Below, in pieces: positions 44,501 through 56,577 of a stretch of DNA of 64,000 nt. Position numbers and translations under genes: made by a program. The notes under the pieces were generated by a model, which did not search any database, was not told the origin of the DNA, and was given only the letters and a program-made list of their open reading frames with translations. Source of the stretch: Latrodectus hesperus. Its lineage: Eukaryota > Arthropoda > Arachnida > Araneae > Theridiidae. The DNA is taken from the NCBI GenBank assembly GCA_037975125.1, contig CM075852.1, forward strand, positions 14,508,011-14,572,010, read 5' to 3'. The stretch's first letter is position 1. The number at the start of each line of letters is the position of its first letter.

Positions 44501-44777
44501 AATTATATGGCATTTGTCTCGAATTTTTTCAGTTCATTTCTAGTTTCTGAGTTTTTACTAGTGCAATGCGTAAACACAACCCACTCTCTGTGAAAGAATC
44601 TACCGGAGGGTAATTTACGTTGTGAGTAAATAAATGCCTTTAAATTTTTGTTTTGAATATAAAAATATCTTTGATCGTTAAGGATATTACATGAATTACA
44701 TAATGACAAGTCTAAGATGACTTTTTTAGCTTTTATTTAGCAAAATAAAATATATGTAGGAGTATTATATAGATTTT

Positions 44778-45035
44778 GGCACAGGTGGTGTATAATCCAG
44801 GATTCCAAATTCTGAATTTTTTTGGCGGTGAAGAAATGTTGCCAAGATGACGTATCGTGACGTGCGCGATGACGTATAAATACTAGGGTTATCAAAATAG
44901 AATTTTCTGCATAATTCTTAGAGGTCTCCATATCTATGACGTAATAAAAATGAGAGGTTGCCAGATACTTATAAAAATCCGCCGAAAAATCACCACACTC
45001 AGAATTTGGCATTCTGGATTATTTGGCACCTATGA
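44778..45035. mobile_element. 258-bp MITE with 9-bp flanking repeats
   Basis: Direct repeats ATAGATTTT at 44769-44777 and 45036-45044 flank the unit. The inverted ends read CACAGGTGGTGTATAATCCA and CATAGGTGCCAAATAATCCA, continuing with CCAAATTCTGA in both. A duplication of 8-9 bases suits hAT or Mutator-type elements; the family is not decided. The interior contains TGACGT repeats (44848-44875) and no gene. Confidence 0.7.
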
Positions 45036-45736
45036 ATAGATTTTTTCTAATGTAAAACTTAGATTAATGAAACACGAGAAAGCTGTTTTCTAAAGATGCT
45101 TTATGCATTAATGATGCATTATTCATTGCCTTAACGAAGATTTTAATCAATAAAAATGTATGTTTATTAATCAATTATATATAAGTTTATATAGTTCCTA
45201 TAAAAGTACCGTTTAAGTTTATATAGTTCCTATAAAAAAGTGCTAATTGTATTTTCAAAACCACATGGAAATAAATTCAATAAGAAAAAGAGCCCAATCA
45301 CACACACGTATTTAAAATATTCTGTATGTAGTAAACAAAGTGCACTAGTTTATGCTGAATATAATATTCTTTAGTTGATAAATTTGATCAAACATGGTTT
45401 ACGGTCATATTATTCCAAATTATTTCGTTAAAATATTTTATAATTATATTTGCTTTTCTTTGATATTCTTCTACAAAAGAAAGATATAAAAAAAGATTCA
45501 ATTTTATTTTATAAAGTTATTATTTTCATAAACCGCATTTGAATTAAAATTTAAAAATTTACTTCCAATATTAGTTTTTTATAAAACTTTTTCTGCATTA
45601 ATATTTGCTTCGTACGTTATGATATGTCATGCATCATCACTAAATAATACATGTTTTTTTATCATTTGAAAAATGCATGAAAATATATTTTAGGCATTCC
45701 AATTTTCATTGCACAATTTATTATTTGTATTCACAG

Positions 45737-45892
45737 TATATTTCCATCATAACTGGGGAGACAATAACTTACGAAGAAATCAAGAAAATTCCATTTCGAA
45801 ATATTTATTTCCAATCTATCATGGCAAACGATATTTTTTCTAGAAAACGATGTATTGATACAACAAATTGTGAAGAGAACTGTATCGATTAA
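45737..45892 (+). CDS. Candidate 3'-terminal coding exon of an unknown host gene
   Basis: A good splice acceptor (TTATTTGTATTCACAG ending at 45736) precedes 51 codons and a TAA at 45890-45892. The protein begins YISIITGETITYEEIKKIPF, contains RNIYFQSIMANDIFSRKR, and ends with a Cys-rich CIDTTNCEENCID. A polyadenylation signal AATAAA follows 46 bases after the stop (45938-45943). No transposon motif is seen in it. The amino-acid composition is balanced, unlike chance frames in AT-rich DNA, but I recognise no family. The matching upstream exons would lie on the + strand to the left; none is evident. Alternatively it is a chance frame (the open frame itself extends left to 45677). Confidence 0.4.
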   Translation, partial: YISIITGETITYEEIKKIPFRNIYFQSIMANDIFSRKRCIDTTNCEENCID

Positions 45893-45949
45893 TCTTCAGA
45901 TAAATTAATTTTTCTATGAAATACGTGTAACAAACTGAATAAAGAAATA

Positions 45950-46655
45950 AGAAAATATGAATGCATTGTATATCAAATACATTTGACTGAAATTCATGAA
46001 CTTATTATTTTAAATAATTGAATTAATTTTTGACATACATAACATAATATTTATTGGCATTCTTTTACGAATTGACTTATTAAACAAATTAACTAGTTTG
46101 ACATTGAGCTCTTTTACACTTGTATTTTTAGTGGTCTTATTCAATCACAATTACTTATCTACCAGGTCTTTTAAATTATGTCACACAAAGTTCAAAATAT
46201 CTAATTACATTAAGAATATAATTTTAAATAGAGATAAAAAAATTATTTAGTTATTGTGAGAAAATATAAAACTTGCGATAATGTCTGAAGAAAAATGAAA
46301 AAAATCAACATTATTTTTGATTATTAATTAATAATCAATATAATAGTATTAAATATTTAACAATAATAATTAATATTCAATTCAGTCATTTTATAGCTAA
46401 ACACTGTTTTTTAAAATGAATTACAAGATTAATTATTAAAAATAATACATTTATTTTTGTTGATGTGATAAAAAAAAAAATTCGATATTAAAAGCTTCAA
46501 AAATGCTTAATTTCAATATCTGTATGTTCTTTGAAGTTTTCCATAAATCTAAAATTATTTTTACTGTATATCCTGCAGCGAACGTTATATGATCATGGAA
46601 TCAAAATATTTCTCCCTAAGGAAATGAATTTTATTTACTTAATTATTTGCTTAAA
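45950..46655. other. AT-rich spacer, nothing recognised
   Basis: No named feature was seen. Confidence 0.5.
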
Positions 46656-46660
46656 ACCCA

Positions 46661-46933
46661 GTGGCGTAATTGTAGTTCTTCGTACTCCCAACATACAGGA
46701 CCAAGGTTCAGACCTCTGGCTGGGCAAGCTCGACTCAGCCTTTCATCCATTTAGTGGGTCGATAAAACTGAGAACCAAGCATGTTTGGAAATTAAAGATT
46801 GGAGGTTTCTCGTCAGGTTGATCGCCTAACCGGGACACATGCTTTGTACATCAAAAGCCTCGGTCACGAAAACAGATATGGGCACTAGAGTCCGTGGTCC
46901 CGCAGGGCTATCCTGATCCAGAGTTTAGTTTAT
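46661..46933 (+). repeat. SINE family B, copy 3, with tRNA-like head
   Basis: The head GTGGCGTAATTGTAGTTC (A box-like, 46661-46678) and AAGGTTCAGACCTC (B box-like, about 46703-46716) precede the family core GGGTCGATAAAACTGAG, ACCAAGCATGTTTGG, CGGTCACGAAAACAG and ATATGGGCACT. The sequence after the end (TTTAGTTTATCATAGGATGA, then AAATTCAGAT) matches the sequence after copy 2, so the copies may be parts of a longer repeat. A fragment of the same 3' part (GGTCACGAGAACAGATATAG) occurs at about 47254-47320. Confidence 0.8.
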
Positions 46934-47502
46934 CATAGGATGATACTTGCATATTAAAGGAAATTCAGATATTATGGAAAAATATAATGCCATGTTCTGA
47001 ATAATTTTAATTTCAATTTTAAATATTCATTGAGAAATTAATTTGAAGTTAATATAGTTTCTATTTATGAGAATATATTCTATTTAAATGTTGTTTTAAA
47101 CATTAAATATCCTTATACAATTACAATATCATTATATATTTTTCACCTCACTTTCTTAACAAACCTAATATAAGCAGTAATTTTCTATTGTTAAATTAAA
47201 TTACATAATGAAAGTTCCTTTATTTAAATGTTAGTTATGGGACTATTCACCTAGGTCACGAGAACAGATATAGGTTCTGGTCCCCACTGTCTGTCGGGCC
47301 ACTAATTTTAGTTGGGTTCTTTTTATTATTTATTTGTTTGCTTGTTTCTGTGTGTTGTCATGCATTCTACAAAATAATCTATAAAATTTTTCAATTTTAA
47401 TTCTTGTCATAAATTCAGTAATTTCTGGATTTGGCCCTCAACTCTCAATTGTATTGTAACTATATGCAATCCATTTAAAATTTAAGTACCGTTAAAAAAT
47501 TA

Positions 47503-48071
47503 AGTACCGTTCTCACACTGACCTTTTTAAATCAATTTCAAGTTAAATCTGATTTAATTTTAACATCACACACACTGAATACAGCGTTCGCACTGCCTTA
47601 CTCCCGAAACTGATTTAAGAACTATTGGTTTTTGTTCCCAAAACCTTATTTATCGATCAATTATATGATATCTTCGATTTTTTTTATAGTTTAGCACATT
47701 TATTAAGCAATTGCAGACCAAAAGGATATTGATTAAGAGTATCATATTTCAAATGAGGAATACGAAACCAAAGAATGTTGTTGACTAATCTATTTCTTCT
47801 CAAACTTAATATAATTTTTTGATGTTTATTTAATACTGATGTAAATATTTCTGCGTTATTAATTTTTTAAATTTTGTTTCTCTTGGATTTATTTTGATTG
47901 GTTTCACAACAAACACTGACAACAAGATAGCAGAAATTAAGATGGTACTAAATCAGTTCGCCAAACTGATTTAATATAAATCAGTTTTAACTGATTTAAA
48001 TCACCAGTTGCCACATCTAGAAAGTTCTGCCGAGACTTAGAGGCGTTTAAAAATGCAGTGCGAACGGGCTA
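47503..48071. mobile_element. Possible PIF/Harbinger-like MITE
   Basis: TTA trinucleotides flank the unit (47500-47502 and 48072-48074). The ends AGTACCGTTCTCACACTG and, inverted, TAGCCCGTTCGCACTG are similar, both followed within a few bases by TTTTTAAA. Both halves contain runs of AAATCAG/CTGATTT. The middle has no gene. A TTA duplication fits Harbinger elements. TTA is common in AT-rich DNA, so this is tentative. Confidence 0.45.
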
Positions 48072-48340
48072 TTATAAGGAGTAAGAGTTGACCTTATATG
48101 ACAATAAAGGAAACTGTATTGAATTAATATTTCTTAAGAATCTTTTTTACCCCAAAAATCATGCCAGTAATAATTTTGTATATAGTTCGTTGTATATAAT
48201 TTTTTTATATAATTTTGTATATAGTTCGTTATGATGTATAAATTTAATTTGTTTTGCCCTTGTACAGGTTACAAGTGCTCTTACGAGATGTACTATAGAT
48301 TTGTTTAAATTCTTGTACAAGCTGTATGTATTTATTTTGT

Positions 48341-48655
48341 ATTAATAAAGGCAAGATGCCACATGATTTTGATTTCCAGTTAGGGACTGGGTCTTGGTAG
48401 ACCCTGGGTGGTGGTTGCCGGGCTGCGGTCAATGCCCGGCGGTTCCCGGGTTGTTGATGGACTTTGGCACCCGGCTCACACCTCTCGTTGTAGTACTAGA
48501 ATGGAAGTGGAGTGCCTATGGCTACTTGGCAGCACATGGCCTCCTCGTCCTGGGTGGATTTCTCCATCGACGAGTTATCATTCTCACCGTATACCTTCGG
48601 GTGGGGCGGTCTGGTTATTTCTGTTACCCCAAAAATCAAATAGAAAAAGACTTAC
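48341..48655 (+). repeat. LINE 5' GC-rich segment related to its 3' end
   Basis: Begins ATTAATAAAGGCAAGATGCC, includes GGGTCTTGGTAGACCC and ACCGTATACCTTCGGGTGGG, and ends TGTTACCCCAAAAATCAAAT. Compare 53200-53460. It probably holds the 5' untranslated region. An open frame from 48408 runs through it into ORF1. Confidence 0.75.
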
Positions 48656-49587
48656 AGGCTTTAATAGGAAATGCGAAACTAACCCCTACAACCCAAACCA
48701 AAATGAGGGATGGATTAGGAGAATTAATGGAAATGCAGAAATTGCGTACTTCAAAGGGCAGATTAAAACAACAAAAACATACGCAGAAGTTCTACAAGGA
48801 AAACTGATTGAAGACATAAGAGATAGAAGCAGATCGAAAAACAAAAGAGAGAAATCTCGACAGAGGAAAGCTAATATAATAACTATTTACCCTAAAGTTT
48901 AAAAACCAATAGAAGAAACAAGGAAAACGATAAAAACAAATTTAGACTCAGCTTGTATAGGAATAAATGCAATAAGAACCAGATCAATTAGGAATGGAGG
49001 AATACTAGTAGAAACGCAGGAGGAGAAAGATATAGATAGACTAATAGAGGAATTTACAAAAAATTAAAGATGAGTTAGAGATTAAAAAGTTGAAATTAAA
49101 AAACCCTAGGATAATAATGCATAACGTAGATAATGAAATAAAAAAGGAAGAAATAGTTGATACATTTAAAAACTAAAACAGACTAGAAGAAGCAGATGTA
49201 AAGTTAATATATGGATTTAAAGGAAAATTTGGCAATAACTGGATCTTGTAATTGAAGCCATCAACATATAATATTTTCAAGGGAAGAAAAAGACTTTACA
49301 TAGGATGGACGAGCGTCAAATTCAAGGAATATCTCAGAGTCATACAGTGTTAAAAATGTCTAAAATTTGGCCATTTTACCAAAAATTGTACCAATAAAAT
49401 GAAATGTTCAAGATGCTCTCAAGAACATGACAAAAATTGCAATAACCTAATTAAATGTAACAACTGTAGTGAACACAATCTAAAATATAGAACAAAGTAT
49501 GATACAAGTCACGAGGCAAAGAGTAAAAATTGTAACATATATAAAAAAGAAATAAATAACCTAATTACTAAAATAAGATATGAATAA
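48655..49587 (+). pseudogene. LINE ORF1, gag-like with zinc knuckles, broken
   Basis: Fragments on the + strand: KTYAEVLQGKLIEDIRDRSR (about 48775-48835), a basic segment, ITIYPKV stop KPIEETRKTIKTNLDS, IRNGGILVETQEEKDIDRLI (about 48990-49050), then LKFGHFTKNC (about 49360-49390) and CSRCSQEHDKNC with CNNCSEHN (49405-49480), which are CCHC-type zinc knuckles. It ends KIRYE with TAA at 49585-49587. Such knuckle-bearing ORF1 proteins bind the element's RNA (family knowledge). A stop at 48899-48901 and later shifts disable it. The stop overlaps the ORF2 start by 8 bases. Confidence 0.75.
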
Positions 49588-52500
49588 CAACACAACAGAT
49601 AAGAAATTAAAGTTAGCACATATCAATTTAAACCACTGCAGAACAACAAACTATCAACTAGCACAAGACTTAATCGATAAGAACATAGACATAATAAATG
49701 ATCCTTACGTATACAATGAAGAAATAATAGGAATATCTTTACAATATAAAGTAGTTGCAAATAAAAATCCTAAGGCTACAATAATGGTAAAATCTGAATA
49801 CAAAATAATTCCTATAAATGTTTATACAGAAATGGTTATGACAAAACTGGAAATAAATGAAAAAGAAATAATTATAACATCAATATACTGCCCACCATCA
49901 AAAGATATTGAAGACTCTTTATCATCATTAGAAACAAACATAGACAACAGAACAAATAATAATATTTGGAGATATGAATGCAAAATCCACAGCATGGAGT
50001 GAAAGGCATACAGATTACAGAGGACAAATAGTATTAGAATTTATTGCAAGAAATAGTTTAATAATTGAAAATGATCCATTTAGTCATCCAACATTTGAAA
50101 GTACATAGGAATTAGTTGGATTGATTTAATGCTGACAAAAAATATAGATTCATCTAAAATAGAAGATTGGAAAATACTAGAAGACTATACAGCAAGTGAC
50201 CATAACATGATAACATGTATATTAAATTTGAATACTTATGATGATAAGAAAGAAAGCAGAATGAGATGGAATAGGGAAAAAGTAAACCTAACTAAACTAA
50301 AACAGAAATTTATGGATTTAATAAGGAAAAATCTAATAGAAGGTATTGAAGATTTAGATGAATTTGTGTGTGTGTGTTGCTAACATTGAATATGAAATTA
50401 TAAAAATCTGAATGTAAGAAATTGATAAAAGGACAATAAAATAATAAACACTGGCGGACCCAAGATTTAAATATCCAGAGAAGTAAGATAAAGGCTTTAA
50501 GGAGAAGATTTCAAAAGGAAACTGAACCAATTATTAGGAATAGATATAAATTAGAATTCAAACTGGAAGTATCTAAATACAAGAAAAATATAATCTGAAC
50601 TAAGCAAAGAGCGTTTAAAAAGTTCATAGAATCCATTACTAACAAAGATATGTTTGGAAATTATTATAAATCAATTAGGGTCAAATTAAAAAGACCACAA
50701 ATAAATAGTATGATTCGATTAGAAAACAATGAATTAACGAAAACAACCTCAGAGGCAATAAACTAAATTCTAAAGTATCATATGCCATATGAGAATCATA
50801 TTACTATATAATTAGAAGACAATTTTGAGAAAATAATTTTACATTATTTGAAATTGAAGAAGCTTTCAAAGAAACTGACATAAACAATGTGTGTCTAGAT
50901 ATTTATTATGTGCTTTATATAAAAAATGGTTTCAGTGTATTTTAAATAAATGTTTAAACAAAGGAAATTTTCCACAATATTGGAAAGTAGCCAAAGTCGT
51001 TTTAATACCGAAACAAGGAAAAGATCCCCTGCTCTGAACCTCATACAAACCTATTTGCTTATTACCAGTATGGGGAAAAATATTGGATAAATTAATTAAT
51101 AAAAGATTAACTTACTATTTAAATACCGCAAATAAACTAAACCCAAATCAATATGGCTTCACCAAAGGAAGAGGAACAGATGACGCACAATACAATGTAG
51201 TACAAAAATTAAAAGAAAACAAGAATAATAAATTATTCTCATGCATGATATCTTTAGATATCAAAAAGTGCTTTTAACTATATTTACTGGAATCAAATCT
51301 TAAACCTACTACGGAAATATGAAATTAATGGGAACATAATGAATATAAAAGCTTCGTTTTTAAAAGATAGAACCTATTTAGACAGCAATAATTTGGAACA
51401 AAATTACGACAAAGAGGTCCCACAGGGATCAAGCCTAGGCCCGATATTATGGATTACTGAACACAGAGATGGGACCAAATGTAAACATACAAGCATTCGC
51501 AGACGACATAATAATTACAATAGTCAATAAATCTTATTATCATTTTACCAATTTGTCAAAATTACCACTATATAAAATCCAAAAATGGACAGAAGAATAT
51601 AAATTAGAATTAAGCACAAGTAAATCAAAATATTTAATATTCTTAATCAAGAAGGATGTAACAAGAAGACCCACAATAAAACATAATGAAGAAAATATTA
51701 AGTACTCTGAAAACATAAAATATCTAGGGATTACACTAGATAACAGACTAAGCTGGATCCCACATTTAACTGAAGTAAAGGAAAAAATATATAGCAAAAC
51801 AAATAAATTAATAAGAGTGACAAGAGCTGCATGGGGCTTGAAGCTGACTATAGTAAGAGAAATATATAATCAAGTAATTGAAAAAATAATATTATATGGA
51901 AGTCCCAGCTGTTATAAGAATTCAGTCAAACTAAATTTAAAATTATTACAGATACAGAGAATTCCACTATTAAAATGAAGCAAATGTTATAGAACCGTTG
52001 CTACTGTGTGTGACGCTCTACAAGTACTGACAGGATGCATACCAATTAATATAAAAGCCCAAACACAACAATTCAAATACTTATTGTGGAACAAGAAAAC
52101 TTCGATAAAAATTGAAAACAATATATTTACAGCAGATAACAGCTGGATGAAAGACATCGTTGGGGAATCGCCATGGGAAAGAGTATCAATAAACTGAGAC
52201 AATGAAATAGTTACAACAAATTATTATGCATCTACTGATGGATCCAAGATAAATGAAAAGGTAGGATGTGCAGCTATTATCAGGAAAAATGAAGATACTA
52301 TTAAAATAAAGAAAATAAGACTTTCCAATAATTCAACAGTTTATGAAGAAGAAGCCGTTGCAATACTATATACCTTAAATTATTGCATTAAAAATAAAAT
52401 TGAATATTGCAATGTACATTCCGAGGTGCAAAATCAGTATTACAATCCATAAGCAACTGGATAATAGATAATGATACCATCAAACAAATACTTAAAATTA

Positions 52501-53151
52501 TAAAAGTATATCCCAACACATTCAGATTTCACTGGGTAAAAGCACATATAGGAATTAAATGGAATGAACAAGCAGATACTCAAGCAAAGCAGGCAACCGA
52601 ATCAAAATAATAGATTACCAAACAAAAAATGGACGAGAAACCAGATAAAACATAATCTTAAAAAATTAGAATTAAATACATGGCAAGAACACTGGAATAA
52701 TTCTGAAAAAGCTAGAAACGTTTACTCAATATATTCCCCAGGATTTCTCTCAATTAAAAGAAACATATCAGACTTTTATATTAATCAGATTATCACTGAA
52801 CATGGAGTTTTTGGAAAATATCAAAAGAGATTCCACGGAAAAACTGATTCATGCAGATATGATGGAATGTTACAAGACACTAAACATATAGTTTATCATT
52901 TTCAGGAATTAAGAGAAAGATTTTACCCAAAAAATTATCAAAACTTAGAAATAAAAAAACTAATTAATTTGAAAAATTTCACAGTAGCAACAGAAATTAT
53001 AATAATTACTGTACTACAGGAGAATATAACAGATGAAGATACAAGAAAAATGTTCAAAGTTATTAACCCAATTACTAATCACAAAATTGTAGTTAGTCCA
53101 AGTAGGACAATTTTTGATTTATTGTTTATTTCTTATTTATTAACTTTTTAA
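49580..53151 (+). pseudogene. LINE ORF2: endonuclease, reverse transcriptase and RNase H, broken
   Basis: The ATG at 49580 overlaps the ORF1 stop (ATGAATAA), as in R1/I-like LINEs. Endonuclease: LAHINLNHCRTTNYQLAQDL (49615-49670), DMNAKSTAWSERHTDYRGQ in another frame (about 49972-50030) and ASDHNMITC (about 50193-50220). Reverse transcriptase: PICLLPVWGKILDKLINKRL (about 51050-51109), NQYGFTKGRGTDDAQ, SLDIKKCF, VPQGSSLGPILWI (about 51418-51456) and FADDI (about 51496), then KYLGITLDNRLSW. RNase H: STDGSKI (about 52233-52253) and YEEEAVAIL. The third acidic site appears as RGAKSVLQSI where D is expected, and HWVKAHIG...NEQADTQAK follows. The end carries a Cys/His block. The palm FADD is intact but shifts and stops inactivate the gene. 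Confidence 0.85.
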
Positions 53152-53199
53152 TTTTAAGACACCAAAGTGTCATGGTGTTATGCATATAATTTGTAATGT

Positions 53200-53460
53200 G
53201 TAAAGTTATTAAAGGCAAACCGCCTGTCTTCCATTGGGGGAGTCTCGGTGGACCGCATGGGGGTGGACTCTGTGCAATGCTCAGAAGGTCTCTGCATCCC
53301 GAGAGCTGCTAGGTTCTCCGTCTCCTGGTGCTTCGGTATTGTTGCTCTGGCAGGGGGTGGCCGCACATGCTTGGTGGGATCGCATTTTGACTTGCTTGAC
53401 CGTATGCCTTCGGGCGGGTTGGTTTCAAATAAATAAATGTTACTCCAAAAATCAAATTAG
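53200..53460 (+). repeat. LINE 3' GC-rich segment related to its 5' end
   Basis: Contains GTTATTAAAGGCAAACCGCC, GAGTCTCGGTGGACCGCATG, TGCAATGCTCAGAAGGTCTC, GACCGTATGCCTTCGGGCGG and GTTACTCCAAAAATCAAATT. Compare 48341-48655. Confidence 0.75.
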
Positions 53461-53769
53461 TACTATATAGAAGAGTAATTTGCTAGTGACAATTCGTAAT
53501 ATAGAATACTTTAAGGTAGGTACTGTATCGTTATTTATATTATGTTCTTCTCCAACGGGATACTTTTCGGGTTTCTCTTCTATAATGTTCCAGTGTACTT
53601 ACTCCAATATTTCTTTTTGCTGTTCTTTATTTTTTCATCAACCTGGCTCTGATATGTATCATCATGCCCCGGGCGAAGCTTGTAGAGGGGCGCCAAATCA
53701 TTTCAATGATAAAAAAAAATTTCAGAAAATTTCGATCTTATTTTTATTATATCAATTTTATTAAGAGAA

Positions 53770-55235
53770 ATAAATTTTGCAATGGGGAGGGAAAAAAACA
53801 GTGAAGAATCAAATTTGGAAAAGAGAAGAGATTGTTGATGAAAAATGAGGAAGAGCTGCAAGAGCTTGCCATAAACGAAACTCTTACTCTTATACTTCCT
53901 TATTAATAGTAATTTTGCATGGTTTAGTTCCTTTTAAAAATTGTGCTCTCTTAACCAAGCTTTCAATTTTCATCTCTGAATCAGTTAGATTATCGGTTTT
54001 CATTCTTTTCATCTTTCCTTTTTAAGTTTCATACTTTGATCAAAGTTTGTGATACAATTGTTTTGTACTACAAATCTTGTAAATGTGTAAATTACGAAAA
54101 TATCTTAATTTTTTCCATATAAAATTTCTAGAATATTTGATTGGTCAGTTCCATTTTTATGCATGAGAGGTTTTCATTTTAGTATAAAGTTATTTACCAA
54201 ATTATTTGTGTTAATGTTATATGGTAATTTTTGGATCTATTAACTTAGGGAAATTACAGAAGAGTAAGCTCATGAAAGACACCTTTTTAATTTTGTGAAT
54301 GCGCCAAAATTCACAGTGTCCTTTATGGGTCCTAATTGTTATACAGATTGTCTAAGTCAAGTTATATACTAAAAAAATTATAACAATAATATTAACAAAA
54401 CAAATAAATTTGTTTTATTCAAAATAAAAAATAAAACGTTCAATGAATATTCTTTCCATTGGACCCTTCTGAATGCTATAATTATTCAGAAATCCAATAC
54501 TTAAAAAATTTTTTGTGTTTTGCGAAATTTCAGTGTTTTGAAATATTTTTATAATTTGCTATATTTTTAATTTCTCATAAGAAATTAAATAATTTTATTT
54601 AACAAGCAGTATTTGGCTAGTATTTTTGATTTCCTGTTATGATAAAAGTGAAATATTTATAAATTATCAATATTACATTTTGTGACTTAAATTTATTACA
54701 AAAAAAATAATTTTAATTTACATTAATGGTCTGAATGATATAATTTAAAAAGCTATTTTAAATATGCAATTTCCCATTAAGTTAAAGTTGTTTTTTACTG
54801 GAATTTTTTTGAAATAAAAAAATGAAATAAAATGAAGCAGTTTAATCTGTGGTGAATGAAATGTTTAAAAAGATATCATTGTGAAAAGTCAGGTGAGTTG
54901 ATTCTAAATTAGGAGTGTAAAGTCTTACCCAACTATTATTATTATTTTGCTAAAAAGCTAAAGTTTGTAAAATTAGTAATATTATAGAAATTTTGAAAAT
55001 TTGTTCAGATAAGTTATAGCATATGTTCAACAACTAATGACCAACAATTTGTAAAGTCTTTCATAAACAAGATAATGCACAATGAATAGGGAATAAAAAT
55101 GTTTAATTGCTTCTATTGGTTAACAAGCTAGAAAAATACATTTTAAGACATTGTTATGAAAAATCATATTAAAATGAATTTTCTTAAAAATTAATTGATA
55201 AACAAATAAATAAATATCCCGACTTCAAATTGTAA
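53770..55235. other. AT-rich spacer, nothing recognised
   Basis: No gene. A short GC-rich stretch CCCCGGGCGAAGC with GGGGCGCC lies just before it at about 53668-53694 and could be a transposon end remnant. Confidence 0.45.
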
Positions 55236-55242
55236 TCTCCGG

Positions 55243-55441
55243 ATGAAGTGCCCATATCTGTTTTCCTAACCGAGGGCCCATGGGATGTGATCCCAGTTAG
55301 GGGGTCGGCCCAAAGCGATATTCCCGGTGTTTAGTTCCCAAGCAAGATTGGTACTCAGTTAATAGACTCACTGAAGGGTTGAATTGACCTAGCCTAAGAA
55401 TCGAACCTCAGACCTGTGCCTTGGGAGCGCCGTGCTTAACA
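55243..55441 (-). repeat. SINE family B, copy 4, inverted
   Basis: On the minus strand it reads GCTCCCAAGGCACAGGTCTG, GAGGTTCGATTCTTA (B box-like), AACTGAGTACCAATC, TTGGGAACTAAACACC and AAAACAGATATGGGCACTT, in the order seen in copies 1-3. The head is nearly identical to copy 1. Confidence 0.8.
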
Positions 55442-55444
55442 AAT

Positions 55445-56262
55445 GTAAAAAATTGGGTGAATTTTGTCTTACGAATTTCCATGGAACAGAACTCTTTAGA
55501 GAAATGTGGCCCTGAAAGATGCAGTAGAAAAGAAACCTAAAACTCCATTAGAACTTCCAACTTGCCTTATCTTATACGGTGGAGACAAAAGAGGTTTTGC
55601 CACACATATATTTAAATACTTTTAACTATATATCTGCATCAATTGCAAGCTGTGAACGTTCAGTTAGCAAACTACGATTAATTTTGATTTATTTATTATC
55701 CGCCAATGAGTCACAATCGTCTAAGTGATTTAACAATTTTAAATATAGAAAAAGAAAAATTTTAAATGATCAACTTTGATAAATTAATTGATCAATTCGC
55801 GTTTCAGCAAAGGCAAGAAAAATGTGAATAATGCAATATATTATATTGCAAGTAATTACATCTGCTTACATTTATATGCAACGAATTATTTCATATAAAA
55901 TATGTTTATGTTTTTTAAAATAATTGTATTAGTATATAAAATCAATAATATATTTTTATAATTATTTCTAAATCACATAAGTCCGATTATTCCAATGACA
56001 CTTTTCCAAATCCAATATAAGTGCATTTTTTAAATTAGAATTGAATTTGTTTAAATTCAAAGCTTAGCTTGAGACTTTAAATTAATATTTTTTGGTTATT
56101 TTATTGTAGGTACAATATTCTCTTATTATCTATATTCTATTCTTATTACAATTATACTTTATTTATTATAAAATATTATATATAGTTATATTATTATGTA
56201 TCTCTTATTATTTAATACATTTCATTCCCATATTTATATTTTATTACTATTTTTTTTCAAGA
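55445..56262. other. AT-rich spacer, nothing recognised
   Basis: No gene or named repeat. Confidence 0.5.
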
Positions 56263-56264
56263 GG

Positions 56265-56323
56265 GAGCCAGAAAAGGTATCGTACCCGGGCGCCAATTAT
56301 ACTCACTACGCCACTGCTTCATA
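56265..56323 (-). mobile_element. Solo hAT-like terminal sequence
   Basis: On the minus strand this begins CAGTGGCGTAGTGAGTATAA and continues through GGCGCCCGGGTACGATACC. C-A-G-T-G-G-C-G-T-A is a frequent hAT terminal sequence (family knowledge). No partner end or 8-base duplication was found. Confidence 0.4.
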
Positions 56324-56577
56324 TAGTGACTAAAAATTTGTTTTCAGGTATAATATTTTAAGTAGTTCGAATCGAAATAGTAAATGATGAAAAAAGTTGT
56401 TTTTCTATTCTTAAATATTTTAATTTCTGAGGTAAATTATACCAACTTATTAATAAGGAATTATCTTAATTTTGCTGAAAGTCCAAACTTCCTATTAAAT
56501 AGGGTGGCGGAGATACTCTCACTTTGCAGACGATCCCAATAAATTGTCAGTTATTAATAATAATGAAATTTCTAAAT

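Larger units (their letters stand above)
48341..53465 (+). mobile_element. Near full-length two-ORF LINE with related GC-rich ends
   Basis: The order is: 5' GC-rich segment (48341-48655), ORF1 gag-like (about 48655-49587), ORF2 with endonuclease, reverse transcriptase, RNase H and zinc-knuckle (49580-53151), and 3' GC-rich segment (53200-53460). The + strand has many in-frame stops and shifts in both ORFs, so it is inactive. The two GC-rich ends share TTAA/TTATTAAAGGCAA, a GTCT-x-GGT-x-GACC block, ACCGTAT(A/G)CCTTCGGG and TGTTAC(C/T)CCAAAAATC in the same order. The coding regions are very A-rich, in contrast with the ends. Confidence 0.85.

Noticed and set aside
53656..56323. One hAT element spanning the two GC-rich motifs at 53.66 and 56.3 kb
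   Set aside because: Both motifs appear in the same orientation and the left lacks a CAGTGGCGTA tip, so they do not form a pair of inverted ends.
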